Below, in pieces: positions 21,730 through 33,737 of a stretch of DNA of 64,000 bases. The translations under genes were made by a program, and so were the position numbers. The DNA comes from Clonostachys chloroleuca (lineage: Eukaryota; Ascomycota; Sordariomycetes; Hypocreales; Bionectriaceae): the NCBI GenBank assembly GCA_037952775.1, contig JBANAY010000003.1, positions 6,944,001 through 7,008,000 of the forward strand. The letters run 5' to 3'. Position 1 is the first letter of the stretch, and the number at the start of each line of letters is the position of its first letter. The notes under the pieces were generated by a model, which did not search any database, had not been told where the DNA came from, and was given only the letters and a program-made list of their open reading frames with translations.

Positions 21730-22821
21730 CTATTTGGCATTATTAAGCAGATGTGTTCACCTAAATGCTTGCTAGGTTCCTTTGCGGTTTATTAATTCTA
21801 GGTTGTCATCTAATTTCACAAGAGGTAGTTGATAAGTTGGTAGCTATGATCAGTTTAGTCGTTGATCCTCAAATTCAAGGTTATTTTTAACAATTGAATT
21901 CCTAACGCGATTCTCATCCAGCAGAAATATAATGCTTATGATGGAAATTGAGTTAACATACTCCTGTCATGGTTTGAATATGGAAAGCAGACTTTAGAAC
22001 ACATGTTCGAGAACACAAAGCGTAAGGCAGTTGGTTCTGTATCGGCCAGGACTACTCACTCAAAATTTAACGCCTCTCTTACCCGAGACATGAGCTCCAG
22101 CCTCCTTTATCAGTTTCTGTAAGTATCAAAATTGATACTGGAATTATCGGTGACTCTTAATACCTAAATACTTTCGATTCATTTCACTCGCTACATAGTT
22201 GCTGTGCCTTTTCTGCTAGCAAGTAACTATAGGGGCATTTACAGATGTTACTGAATGCATAAGTCTCTTTGTCGTAACAGCTTCCTTAAGTCCCTCGACA
22301 TTGCGTAAAATTCGTGATCCTTGCCTCGCGATGCAGAACTCCCGGCATCGGGCGATGCCTTTTCCGCCCCTCGCCGAACACCGTACGTAGCTCTCCCATG
22401 AACAACACTAGCCAGGGCGCTAGGTTGCGCTATCAACGCCATCTAGAGTCGTTCGGAGACGTCAATAAGGTTTATCACTGTATCCACCCCTCGGCTCCAT
22501 TCATTCACCCGTGACCTGCCACACCTCGTCCCAATATCCAGAGCATCCGGCGCCATGGACTATACGCCCTATACGCCACAACGCCACTCGGGAGAGCAGC
22601 TAAAAAAATCATCTGATTCTGATTCAAAGGGAGAGTCTAGACCTGAATCTTCCGATCAACTAATTGGTGGGGCTCCTTATCTTTTCCTTTCTACCAAGGT
22701 TGGCGTGAAATTCCGTTCTTTAAGAAGAAAGATAGCATCAAATCTTGAAACGGATTATAAATAGAATATGCAAGTATTCGTAATCTCTTATCCTTTATCC
22801 ATCCTTCTTCATTTGACTAAC
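21730..22821. other. Intergenic region, weak small ORF
   Basis: About 1.1 kb between the pyruvate decarboxylase stop and the RING-H2 gene. A 69-codon open frame at 22555-22764 (polar, Ser/Lys-rich) directly precedes the RING gene but has no recognisable domain and could be an upstream ORF or chance. The rest shows no signal. Confidence 0.45.
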
Positions 22822-23483
22822 ATGCTATCCCGACGAACGATGGGCTTGAACCCCATCAGCCTCCCAGCCGCAAACTCATCCTCAGATTCCGGAAATCGGT
22901 TTGATAGCCTTCCAATACAGGCCTTGCCTGTCTTTATCATCAGTGGAGTTATTGTGTTGCTGCTCCTGATTTGCTTTCTCTGGTAAGCCCATCTCACCCC
23001 AAAAGCTAGGGCTCCTTTTCAATCAGAAGACCAACATCCGCAATCTTCAGCGCTATTACCCGGCTTCGAGGCGAGTCCGATGATATTGAGTCAACAGCAA
23101 GTGCGTCATCGACCGACTCGTCAGGATCCCAGAAACCGTCTCTCGTAATGTTGGACCGAGAAGCTCCAGCAAAGGATTTCGCCCAGGTCAAGGAAGAGGC
23201 AAAGCAACGTAAACCAGGTGATCATCCAGTCTGGCCCGACTCATACTACGCATGGTAGGAACAGGACCTAGATTAATTTTGTGAGATTCACTCTGCTAAC
23301 ATTTCCTCAAGTGCCATTTGTCTAGATTCCTTGAAGACCGAGCAATGGGTTCGCCGGCTGTGTTGCGGCCATGTGTTCCATTCGAGCTGCATTGTTCCCT
23401 GGTACCTGCGCAAACATTACTTTTGCCCCCTTTGCACTTTGCCGTACATTACCGAGGAGTGTGAGGGGTCAGAACCAGCATAG
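22822..23483 (+). CDS. Small single-pass membrane RING-H2 finger protein (putative E3 ubiquitin ligase)
   Basis: A 178-residue protein assembled from three exons: 22822-22982, 23051-23254 and 23312-23483. Residues 1-34 are polar, 35-55 form one strongly hydrophobic segment (PVFIISGVIVLLLLICFL), then a Ser/Asp-rich linker leads to a RING-H2 domain. Its ligands are Cys122 and Cys125 (CAIC), the CGHVFHSSC cluster giving Cys-His-His-Cys, and a closing CPLC. Such proteins usually act as membrane-anchored ubiquitin ligases of the endomembrane system. Exon 2/3 joining restores the first RING cysteine (TG|T). The intron there ends in AAG with a GCTAAC branch site. No single exon is long enough to be found by simple ORF scanning, so automated calls may miss it. 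It is the last supported gene before the AT-rich block. Confidence 0.82.
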
Positions 23484-24170
23484 TAGAGTAGATGGTTAGT
23501 ACTGGAATTCAATAAAGTGATGATCCTATCTCCCCATTTTGGCTTGAGTCAGTGATTGTATATATATAAGTTTAGATACACCCATTTTTCATATATTGAA
23601 GACAGCAGCCACTCTTTACACAGTTGAACTGGTTGATTCGGAGACAATCGCTTCATAGCCAAGATTGACTAGATTTAAAATTAGACTATTCAGCATTTCA
23701 GCTGTACTAGTGAAACCCACCTCTCTCCGCTTGATAGTGAGGTGCGGTATGTGTCTGGGGTCTACATGATATGAGAGCTCCGGTGCGGGTGAAACTGGGG
23801 CTTGCCCTAGGCACGGAACGCCGTGGAATCGTACGATTGATGACGCGCTATCCAACGGGTCAACATAGAGTGCAAGTATTCGTCAGCCTCAAACCCCATG
23901 CTAATCTGGCCAATCCCAAGCGAAGTTTTACAAAGCACATCTAGCCAAGGCTCAGCACCCATTATCACCCTAGTACTCAAAGTACTCAAACCATTAGATA
24001 GCCCCAGCCACTTTGGCCAAACTGCTGAGCTGTAGTTTTCCCTTCGGCAATCTACAAAGCCGAATGGTAAGAGAAATACGGAGAGAGGCGATACCTGTTG
24101 GAACCGAGGCTTCGTGCAATTCGATGTGATTAGTTATAATCGAGGGCGGTTTGCCCTAAATATGCCTCCT
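23484..24170. other. Gene-to-repeat transition, possible gene fragment
   Basis: Composition is normal up to about 24,170 and then falls abruptly to very high AT. Two overlapping minus-strand open frames (23989-23807 and 23855-23616) give fragments such as GFEADEYLHSMLTRWIARH and EMLNSLILNLVNLGYEAIVS. These might be the tail of a truncated gene, but I recognise no family and no convincing splice joins them. Confidence 0.35.
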
Positions 24171-25876
24171 TTCCCAGATTGGAAGAGTATTAGGCTCAAA
24201 GGAGAGGTATATACTAAATTGTATAATTATTCCTACTGGAAGTACTGGAATAGTATAACTTAGATAAATATAATAATATAATTTCTGCTTATCTAATATA
24301 TAAGATCGAATAATTAAGAGTCTCAGAGTTATACTTTATAAAAATAACTATAACTATAAAGATAAGTACTAAACTAGTAATATTAAGTATATTTAACTTA
24401 ATTAAATAGTAAATAAATATTATAAAAGTATTTAATATATCTACTATCTTAAAAAAACTAGATAATTAGAATATCTTTAAATAGGTAGTTATAATAAATA
24501 TAGCTAATAAAAGAGTTCTATATCTTATATAACTTAAAGAAGTAAGTAAATTTTATACTTATTAGCTTAAGAAGCTAGTAATCCCGGAATATTTATAATA
24601 TAAAGTAAAAGTTCTAATTATAGATATAAATAAAATATTAAGCTTTATTTAGGGAGAATAATCTGTATATTTATATATTAAGCTTCTTAATAAAGATAAA
24701 AAAGCCTATAAGGTTAAATAAATCTCCTATTAAACTCTAGTTACTTAATTTAATAGAGAGACTAATAGAATATATAATATATTTAAGTAGATAACTAAAT
24801 ATATAGCCCCTTATTATACTAAGACTTATACTCTAGTAATTATTTATATAGAAGAGAAAGATAATATTTACCTCTTCTTTAAGAATTTAAAAGATATATA
24901 TAGTATAAATAAGACTAATAGGAGAAAATATATATAAGAAGTATATTCTAACTCTCTAAATTAGGCTGGGAAGCCTAAAATAGATTAGTAGATCTAGATT
25001 AATAGTTAGAAGAAAGTAATAAGGATAGCTAGGCTTAGGAAAGTTCCTAATATATTAAGCTCTTCTGAATAGTTTAGTAATCTAGAGGAGTACTTAGATT
25101 TAAGATTTAAATTATTCTTATAAATAGTAAAAAGCTAGAACTAATTTAAGATAGATAATAATATATATAAACTATTAGTATTTATTAAATCCTTTAGAGA
25201 TAAGTTTAAAATCTTTAAAAGAAGCTTAAATAAAGAGTTAAAATCTTATATTATTAAAGGAAACTTTAGCCTAATCTTTTAAAGAGAAAATCTACTAGAT
25301 AAGAAGTAAAAGTAAGAAATAGAGAAAGAAATAACTAAATATAAGAATAAATAGTAAAAGAAAGCTAGGAATAACAGATCTAACTATATCCTTTATAAGA
25401 ATAAATATAAGGGTACTAATATAAAGAACTACTAGTTACTATTCCTTAAAAACCTACTACCCTACCTTAATAAAGGGAAACTATAGTCTAATAAGTAGAA
25501 GAAATACTTAGAAGAGGTTCTTAAGGCTTAGAGGCTCTATAATAAGCTTATTTAAGCAAAAGGAGAATAATATTAATAATTAGCTAATTAAAATTATATA
25601 TTAAGCTATATAGTTATCTTCCTTATTAAGAATAATAGCTATCTACTATAATACTTAGCTCTTCTTAATTTAGGAATTATACTATATTTATTTAATAATA
25701 TAATAAGATTTAGGAATTTTAAATAGGTTACTAAAAGTAAGGAGGTTTTTATAAGTTCTATAAGCCTCCTAATATTAGGATATAGTAAAGTAACCCTATA
25801 AGTATAAAATAAATAAAACAAACTATATTACTTCTATCTTAACTAAGTAGTTTACTACCTATAAATAGGGGCTAAC

Positions 25877-25975
25877 TGTTACGCTATATAGGCTCTAATA
25901 CTGCTGTAGCTCCTAACTAGAGGGCTGCAGCAGGCCTTTTGCCATAGGTGGTTAGAGCACCTTTTGGGCATAACA
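25877..25975. mobile_element. 99-bp insertion with TG...CA ends and 5-bp target duplication
   Basis: A compact, GC-richer segment starting TGTTACGC and ending GCATAACA. The ends are inverted repeats matching at seven of eight positions. It is flanked on both sides by CTAAC (25872-25876 and 25976-25980), a perfect 5-bp duplication. Removing it rejoins the surrounding old Copia reading (…GAN then L). TG...CA ends plus a 5-bp duplication are the signature of LTR integration, so it is best explained as a very short solo LTR; a MITE with a 5-bp duplication is the alternative. It contains no coding capacity. Confidence 0.75.
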
Positions 25976-26942
25976 CTAACCTGGTATTACTCCTGAAATT
26001 ATAGTAGTAAGAATACTAGTAGAACTAAAAGAATAATAAGGATTTAATTAAATATAATAGTAGATTAATACTTTATAAGCTAGATAATTATTATAACTAA
26101 TATATTATTAAATATAATATAGAAATACTAAAATAAACTATACTTACCCTGTTCTAATATAGATTTATAACTTAGAAGAAGGGATTAAACAGGGGTAATT
26201 TAATTTATTAGTACTAGTATCTTAGATACCCAGGGCTAAGATTACTTAAATACTTAGTAATCTTAATAAACAGGGTATAAATAATAGGCCTAATAACTAT
26301 TAAATATAATATATATAGCCTAGTAAAAATAAAATACTAAAAGAGCTATAAACTAAAAGAAAGAAGCTTAAATTTAGAAGAGTACTTATTAATTAACTTC
26401 TATAACTTCTAAGAAGGAATTAGAGGTTATAACTTATATATAATTATAATAAATAGGAATTCTAACTTTATCTAGAATTATTATTTTAAAGACTAGAAGG
26501 AGTAAAGTATCTTTTAAATACTAATATATCTAATTTAGATACTTAAAACTAGATATAAAATAACTATTAGATACTTAGAAATAGATAATAAGCTTTAAAA
26601 GAGCTCTTTTATTTATATTTTCCTATATAATAAAGTAATTAATATAGAAGAATATACCTCTTATACTTAATAGTAGAATAGCTTAGGTAAATATTCTAGA
26701 GAGATAATAAAAGAGAAAGTAAGACTATTAGTAATTAATAGTAACTTACCTAAGCAGCTATAGCTCGAACTAGTAAGAATAGCTATATATTTACTAAATA
26801 GAACTCTAAAGATAAAGCTTAGATAGAAAATACTATATTAGAGCTTCTTTTTAATAATACTAACTATAAACCTAGAGGCTAAGACTTAACTAAAGGTTTC
26901 TTACTTAAAAATAATTAACTATAAAGTATTTATAATAAATAA

Positions 26943-27806
26943 TGTTGAATTGAGAGACTATAGCCACTATAAGTTAGTGACCGTATCGCTATAAGTTAGC
27001 GGTTGCAACCACTAACCTCTAGCGGTCGCAACCACTAACTGTTAGCGATCGCTATCCCCTGTAACAGCTAGCCAATAGCGATTGAGACCGCTATCCGATA
27101 GCGACTACGATCACGAGCCAATAGCGGTTGCAGCCACTGTGGGTCAGTGGCTACAGGCCGCTATGACCGCTACGGCTTAGCAGGCTCCAGTTCCTCTTTA
27201 GGGCTAGGAGCGTCAGCAGCGTTATTTATAGGTTATTAGGCTATATTAGCCTAAATAAGGGTCTAGAAAATTCAGGAAAAAATCTGAGTAACTTCTAGTA
27301 GCTTAACCTATACCTAAGCTACCCTATAACCAACCTACCCTAGACTAGACCTTAGATCTTAGATATCTCTTTCAGCTTTAAAGATAAGATATCTAATATC
27401 TATACTTAACTGATCAGCTTAACTAGCTCTTTCAGATAAAAGTGGGTCTTAAAAAGGTTATATATATCTATCTTATGGTTTGGTAGTTGTGAGTTAATTT
27501 TTTAGATTTCCTATAGTAATGAATTTTGCGGAAAATCAAAAGTAGCCCGGGAAGCTGCTGTAGCGGGTTTTAGAGTAGTTTTTAGTCGGTAGACCTATGA
27601 GAGAAATTGGTATATTTTTCCGGTTCCTCTTACCAAAATAAGATCCTTTTGCGCTATAAAATGTACTATAAACCGACTTTCTAGTATGAAGTTTGACTAA
27701 GTTATAGAGGAGTGTTCGCTATAAGTTAGAAGCTAAAATTTCCACTGCTGCTAGTTATAGCGGTCTCAAGGCCTAATACACCTTGTAGGCCACTGTAATT
27801 TTAATA
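26943..27806 (+). repeat. 5' LTR of young Copia element
   Basis: 864 bp, starting TGTTGAATTGAGAG; the end reads TTTTAATA where the 3' LTR keeps TTTCAACA, i.e. two C-to-T changes have erased the terminal CA. The first 250 bp are dense in alternating TAGCGGT and ACCGCTA words, giving high local self-complementarity. GC content is well above the surrounding block. Confidence 0.92.
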
Positions 27807-27820
27807 GGTTATGAGCCTGG
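27807..27820 (+). other. Primer-binding site, complementary to initiator tRNA-Met internal region
   Basis: GGTTATGAGCCTGG begins directly at the LTR edge. Its complement contains GGCTCATAACC, which matches the anticodon stem-loop (anticodon CAT) of initiator tRNA-Met. Priming from an internal half-fragment of this tRNA is known for Drosophila copia, so the assignment fits the superfamily. Confidence 0.65.
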
Positions 27821-28558
27821 CTCACTAACTTATAGTACTTCAACCGCTAAAACCGTCTTATATCCGCTATAAAGCCTGTATTTTTACTGGCTGAAGACCC
27901 CTGAAGGCCCCAGTGTGCACCTGTCTCTTAGTGGTCAGACCACTGAAGACCCCTGCTGTGCAGCTCCTTCCTATAGGCTGCTTAGGCCCCTGTTAGCCCA
28001 CTGAGACCCAGTGTGTAACCCGCTGTAATTGGCTCCTCTTGACCGCTAGATCCGCTGAACAAGGCCCTATAATTGGCTGTCATGATCACTAGGTCCACTG
28101 AACAAACCCTTCTAATTGGCTATTGAACCACTGAAGAAGTCCCTGTTAGGCTGTTAAGCTCACTGAGTTACAGCGCTCTTAGCACTGCTAGAGCACCTGC
28201 CGCACAGCTGCAGACCGCTAAAAAGCCGGCTGTTAGCCCACTGAACGTTAGGTCAATTGACCGCTAAGCTCCAGGCTCCTAAGCCCCTAAGCCCGCTAAA
28301 GGCTATAGCGCTATAAGCGCTGAAGAAATCAACTTTGAAGCTATTAGCTTCTTTATTTTCTAGAAGGCTTATTTTAAGCTCTAAAAAATTATAAAAAATA
28401 TATTTGGAAACTAGATTTTTAGGAGAATTTTATTCTACTATCCTCAATTACCCTAGACCTCTTTCTAAGAGATCTAAAAAGAAGTATTTATTAAACCTTC
28501 TAACTAGCTATTTAAGTCTTCACTGAAGCTCTAGCTAACTAGGCCTATTCGAGTTAGA
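27821..28558 (+). repeat. Copia leader with degenerate repeated words
   Basis: About 740 bp between primer site and first gag codon. It is rich in recurring phrases: CCACTGAAGACCCCTG variants near 27,890-27,960 and two loose copies of a 50-60 bp unit ending in AATTGGCT near 28,025-28,125. No protein is apparent. It may be packaging or leader RNA. Confidence 0.55.
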
Positions 28559-31500
28559 ATGAGTGGGTCTAATAAGGGTAAATAACCCTTAGAGGGTTCC
28601 TATAAAGTTCCTTCTAGTTCTGTAGGTTCTAATAAGAATCTAGAACTTTTAGAAGAAGAAGTTGATGAAATAAGAACTTAACTAGCTTCTCAGACTGAAG
28701 AGTTTAGAACCCTAAAAGACTCTATAGGGAATTTACAACTAGCTCTTCAAAACCTTACTTAGGTTATCTCTTCTAATTCTAAAGATAAAGAAGAAATTAA
28801 AAGAGAAGAAATAGCTAGTAAGATGGAAGTTGATAGTAAAGAGGAAATTAAACCCTTTAAGCTAGAAACTAAATCTTCTACTAGCTTAACCTCTGCCTTA
28901 AATACCTCTATAGTTAGAGAACTATCTAAGAGAGTATATAGTTTTCCAGAAGATTATAGGCTAAAAGATAGCTCTAATTTCAATAAATAGAAATAAGCCT
29001 TAACTATACAGTTTAGAGCTTTTAGGTTACTAGAATTTATAGATAAACCTAATATAGCTAATTCCTTAGTAGATACTGAACAGGCTATAATTCTTATGCT
29101 ATTAAGAGATAGTTGTGAAGAAGGACCCCAAGCTGCTATAACTTGGTTAAAAAGCCCTTCTGAAGCTTATAATCTCTTAGTTAAGCAGTATTCTCAAAGT
29201 TCTGAGATACAGAGAGGAAATCTATACTCTAAATTTCACTCTCTTAAGTTTTCTAGCTATAAGGGCTCCTTAGAGGCTTATAATTCTGAATTTATTAGTC
29301 TGTTAGCTAGACTAACCCTAGCTGGGGTTAAAGTTAAACCTATAGATCAGTTTAATCAGTATCTTCAGTCTTTAAAGGAAACCTTTCCTAGTTGGGCAGA
29401 AAGGCAAAGATCTAATATAAGATCTCAAAGAGCCTTAGGAAATAACCTAGAATCTTTAAACCTTCAGTTTCTTATAGCAGACCTCTTAGAGGAACAGAGA
29501 GATAAAAGCTCTTCTGTAGCTAAAGGAATAAATTATAAGGTTAATAAAGCTAGAGAAGAAGCTAATAAAAAACTAGCTAATTCTAAGCCTAAAGATCCTA
29601 AAAATAACTCTTCTAATTATAAGAAGAATAAAAAAGGATTTAATTCTAATTCTAATAAGAATAAGAATAAAAGAGAATCTAATTCTAATAAAGAAGAAGA
29701 TTCTAATAAAAAATCTATTAGCTTTCTAACTAGAAGCTATAACTTAGAAGAAGATTATATATCTACTTCCTCAGAATCTTCTTCAGAAGAAGAAGACTTA
29801 TCCTTAGAGACTTATAAGACCTCTAGACCTAAGAGTTATAAAAAGCTGAAAAAAGTTATAGAGAAACCTATCTCTAGCTTATTATATGATACAGGTTCAA
29901 CTATTCATATAGCTAATAAAAGGGAGTCTTTTATAGACTATAAACCCTTAAACTCTAAGGAAGCTAAACCTATTCTAACAGGTGGAGGCTTAGTTTATCC
30001 AAAAGGAAAAGGAACTGCTAAATATACAGTTCTTATATCTAGAAATCCTATAAAATTTCAGGATATATATCTAGAAGAAACCCTCTATATTCCTTCCTTT
30101 AATACTGCTATAATTAGTGGTTTAAAACACTATATCTCAGGAGGAACCCTTATAAAAGATAGGCTATATTCTAAAGATAGAGCCTGTTTTGGGTTATTTA
30201 ATATAAAGGAAAATGGATTTTTCTTAACCTTAAAAGGAATAGAAACTCCCTTATTAAAATCCTTTTATAATTTCTATAATAGGGAAATAAATACTAGCTA
30301 TAATTATCCCTTAGAAGTTAGAATTCCTAAAAATCCTACTTTAAATAAGGAAGATTATAAGGAAATCCCTTTTTCTATAGAAGAAGAAGAGTCTTTAGAA
30401 GACTATAAGTTTCTAGAAGAGAAAACTATAGATTTAGAAGAGGAAACTAAGAGAGCTTATAAGCGTAGCCTAGAGGACTCTAAAGCTGATATAGCTGTTA
30501 TAGAGAGTCTTCAGGGTTCTGACGAGGCCTGTGGATCTCAAGATCTCTTAGTTAATAACCCTTCTATCTTAGTTCCTTCTAATTCCTCTAAAACTAAAGC
30601 TATAAGCCTAAGTTCAGAAGAATATAAGAAACTATTAGACTTAGCTGGTCTTTGGTATATAAGACTAGGCCACTTAGGGCTAGCTTTACTTAAGAAAACA
30701 GCTAACATAACTAAAGGAATTCCTAATTTTTCCTTAGTTAAAGATAAAGACTTTATTTGCTTAGCTTGTATTAGAGCTAAAGCAGTTAGGGTTATATCTA
30801 GAAGACCTATAGAAGATCCTTCTGAAGTCCTAGATATAATAGAGGGAGATACAGTTAAAATAAACCCTATACCCTATAATAAAAAGCCTTATAATCTCTT
30901 TCTAGTTGATAGAAAAACTAGATATCGCTGGGTTATTAGTTTAGCTAATAAAGAAGCTATAACTATAACTATAGCTATTCAGAATTTATTTTGAAAATTT
31001 AAAAACCTTTATAATAGGTATCCTAAGAAGTTTCACTTTGATGGAGGCCTTGAGATAAGCTCTGAATTAAGAGATTGGCTAACTAAAAAAGGGATAGCTT
31101 TTTCAACCTCTAACCCTTATACTTATAGCCAGAATGGTCTTATAGAAAGATCTATTAGGCTAGTCCTAGATAGGTTAAGAGCCTCTATATTATAGGCTAA
31201 TATTCCTATATATCTCTGGTGTTTTATAATAAAAGCTATAGTTAAGCTAGTTAATTTAACTGCTATTACTAATAGAGACTTTACACCCTATAAGTTATTC
31301 TATAAGGAATTACAACCTTCTAAAAATTATAAGCCTAATTTAGGCTTTTATAAAGCTATAGGTAGCTATTGTGAAGTTATAATTCCTATAGAAAATAGGG
31401 AAAAATCCTATAAGCTTAATACTAGAACTGAACCAGCTAGACTATTAGCTGTATTAGGTTCTAATACTTATCTAATCTGGATACCTAGAAGAAAGCTAGT

Positions 31501-33478
31501 AACTAAAACTAGCTATATTAGGTTTCTAGAAAGAATTAGTTCTTCAGATAAAGGTTTTCAGAAAATAGAAGTTGATAACTTAATTTCTAATAACCCAGAA
31601 GAACTTATAAACCCCTATCTTCTAAATAACCCTTTAGAGGGAGAAATAGAAGAATTAGATAATTCTAAGAATTCTAAAATACTAGAAGTCTTAGAGGGAG
31701 AAAAAAGGATAAATTTAGAAGAGCCTACCCTAGAGATTTCTCTAGAAAATCCTAATACTCCTATATCTTCTAATATAGAAAATAAAGAAAATTCTATATT
31801 AGAAGATCCTATGGAATTAGATCCTAAGGAACTTCTTTACTATAGTTATAATATTAATTATAAAGTTAAGAAGAAAATATTAGATAAAGAACCCTCTTCT
31901 TTTAAACAGGCTATTAAGTCAGAAAATAAGAAAGAGTGGTTAGAAGCTATATTTGATGAACTAGAACAACTAGTATATCAAAATTGCTTTTCCTTTATAA
32001 ATAAGACTAGTATACCTAAAGATAGAAAAATTCTATTAAATAGGTTAGTCTTAAAATTTAAAAGGGATTCTAATAATATCCCTTATAAGTTTAAAGCTAG
32101 GCTAGTAGCTAAAGGGTTTATATAAATAGAAGGCCTAGATTTTAAAGAGATCTTTGCTTCTACAGCTATTCCTTCAACTTGGCGAATTTTACTAGCTATA
32201 GCTAACCAGTTTAACTTAGAAGTTGAACAGGTTGACTTTATAGGTGCTTTTTTAAATAGCTCCTTAAAAGAAACTATATTTATGGCTATACCTGAGGGCT
32301 TTATAGAGCTTTTAAAAGCTAGACCCTATCTAGTTAAGTTAATAACTAAACTAGGTTATAATCCTGATAAAGAACAGGTTATATAGTTAAATAAAGCCTT
32401 ATATGGTTTAAAGCAAAGTCCTAGAGAGTGGCAAGAGGCTCTTAGAGCTCTATTTAAAACCCTAGGCTTTTATCCCCTAATTTCTGACCCAGCAGTCTAT
32501 TATAATAAGATTTTAAAAATCTATATAATAACCTATATTGATAACTGTTTAATTATTGGTCCTAGCTTAATAGCTATAAATAAGCTAAAAAGGCAGCTAA
32601 ATAAAGCCTATAAGCTAGAAGATAAAGGACCTGCTTCCTTCTTCTTAGGAATTCAAATTATAAGGGATAGAAATAAGAAGACTTTAAAGTTATCTCAGTC
32701 CTAATATATAGAAGAGGCTTTAGAAACTTTTAGTCTTCTAGATTCTAAACCTAACTTAGTTCCCTTACAACCTAATAGTATAAAGCAACCTTTATCTAGG
32801 AAGCTAAACTATAAGGAAATTAAGTTATATCAAGCTATAATAGGTACCTTAATGTATCTTATGCTTATGACTAGACCTGACTTAGGGTTTCCTATACAGT
32901 GGTTATCTTCTCAACTAGGTAATCCCTATATAGAACACCTTAATCAAGCAAAAGGAACCTTAAAGTATCTAAAAGGTTCTAAATTACTAGCTATAACTTA
33001 TAAAGCTACTAAGGATTTCTATCCTATAGCTTATAGTGATAGTGATTTTGCTGGAGATAAGTCTTCTAAGTCAACCTTTGGTTATCTAATAACCTTAGGA
33101 AATACCCCTATTAGTTGGAAGTCTAAGAAAGCTTCAACTATAGCTCTATCAACTACAGAGGCTGAAACAGATGCTCTAGTAGAGGCTATTAGAGAGGTTT
33201 TATGGTTAAAAACCTTATATAAGGAACTAAAAAACCCTATATCCTCTATAAACCTCTATTGTGATAATATAGGCTCTATTTCTAACTCTTCTAACCCTAA
33301 TCTTCATAGTCGAACTAAATATATACTATTAAAGTTCAACTATATAAGGGAAGTTATAAAGCTAGAAAATATAAAGGTTATCTATCTTAATACTAAAGAG
33401 ATGCCGGCTGATGGGTTAACTAAACCCCTAGCCTCTATAGCTTTTAAAAGCTATATAAAGCTCCTAGGTTTATCCTAG
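28559..33478 (+). pseudogene. Copia gag-pol, disrupted by RIP-like stops
   Basis: Reading starts at ATG 28559 and ends at TAG 33476-33478. In order: a gag region (to about 29,700) with Lys/Asn-rich linker; aspartic protease with LLYDTGSTIHIAN at about 29,880; GAG-pre-integrase block around 30,650-30,800; integrase core about 30,830-31,330; reverse transcriptase about 31,900-32,700; RNase H about 32,990-33,450 ending in ADGLTKPL. Frame-interrupting stops include those near 28,580, 28,680, 28,760, 28,990, 30,994, 31,193, 32,125, 32,387 and 32,703, all explainable as CAA, CAG or TGG converted by C-to-T change. The polymerase active site reads YIDN where YxDD is expected, again one G-to-A change. 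No frameshift is needed, so decay is by base substitution only. Confidence 0.88.
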
Positions 33479-33729
33479 AAGCTTCCCTCTCTTAATAACC
33501 TTTATAGGGGTTAAATAGAGACTATTAGTCTCTATTGGTTAGGTTTTATTATAGTTACTGCTTTCCTAGCCTCTTAGGAGTTTTCTTCTGAATACTCCTT
33601 TATAAAATAGCAAATAATAGGTTTACCCTATACTCTTTTAGTGTGCTATAATCCTTGAAAAATGCGCTATTTAGTGTATATTTTTTTTGGATTTTTATCT
33701 CTATAAATAAGCACTATATATCCCTTTTT

Positions 33730-33737
33730 AGAGGGAG
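33730..33737 (+). other. Polypurine tract of young Copia element
   Basis: AGAGGGAG abuts the first base of the 3' LTR, the expected plus-strand priming site of an LTR retrotransposon. Confidence 0.75.

Noticed and set aside
22555..22764. 69-codon Ser/Lys-rich frame just upstream of the RING gene
   Set aside because: No homology recognised and no in-frame splice to the RING exons was found; may be an upstream ORF but is unsupported.
27821..28300. CRISPR-like spaced repeats in the Copia leader and at 48 kb
   Set aside because: Repeat units are degenerate, spacing is irregular, there are no conserved spacers or cas genes, and the organism is a fungus; retroelement leader and tandem repeats explain them.
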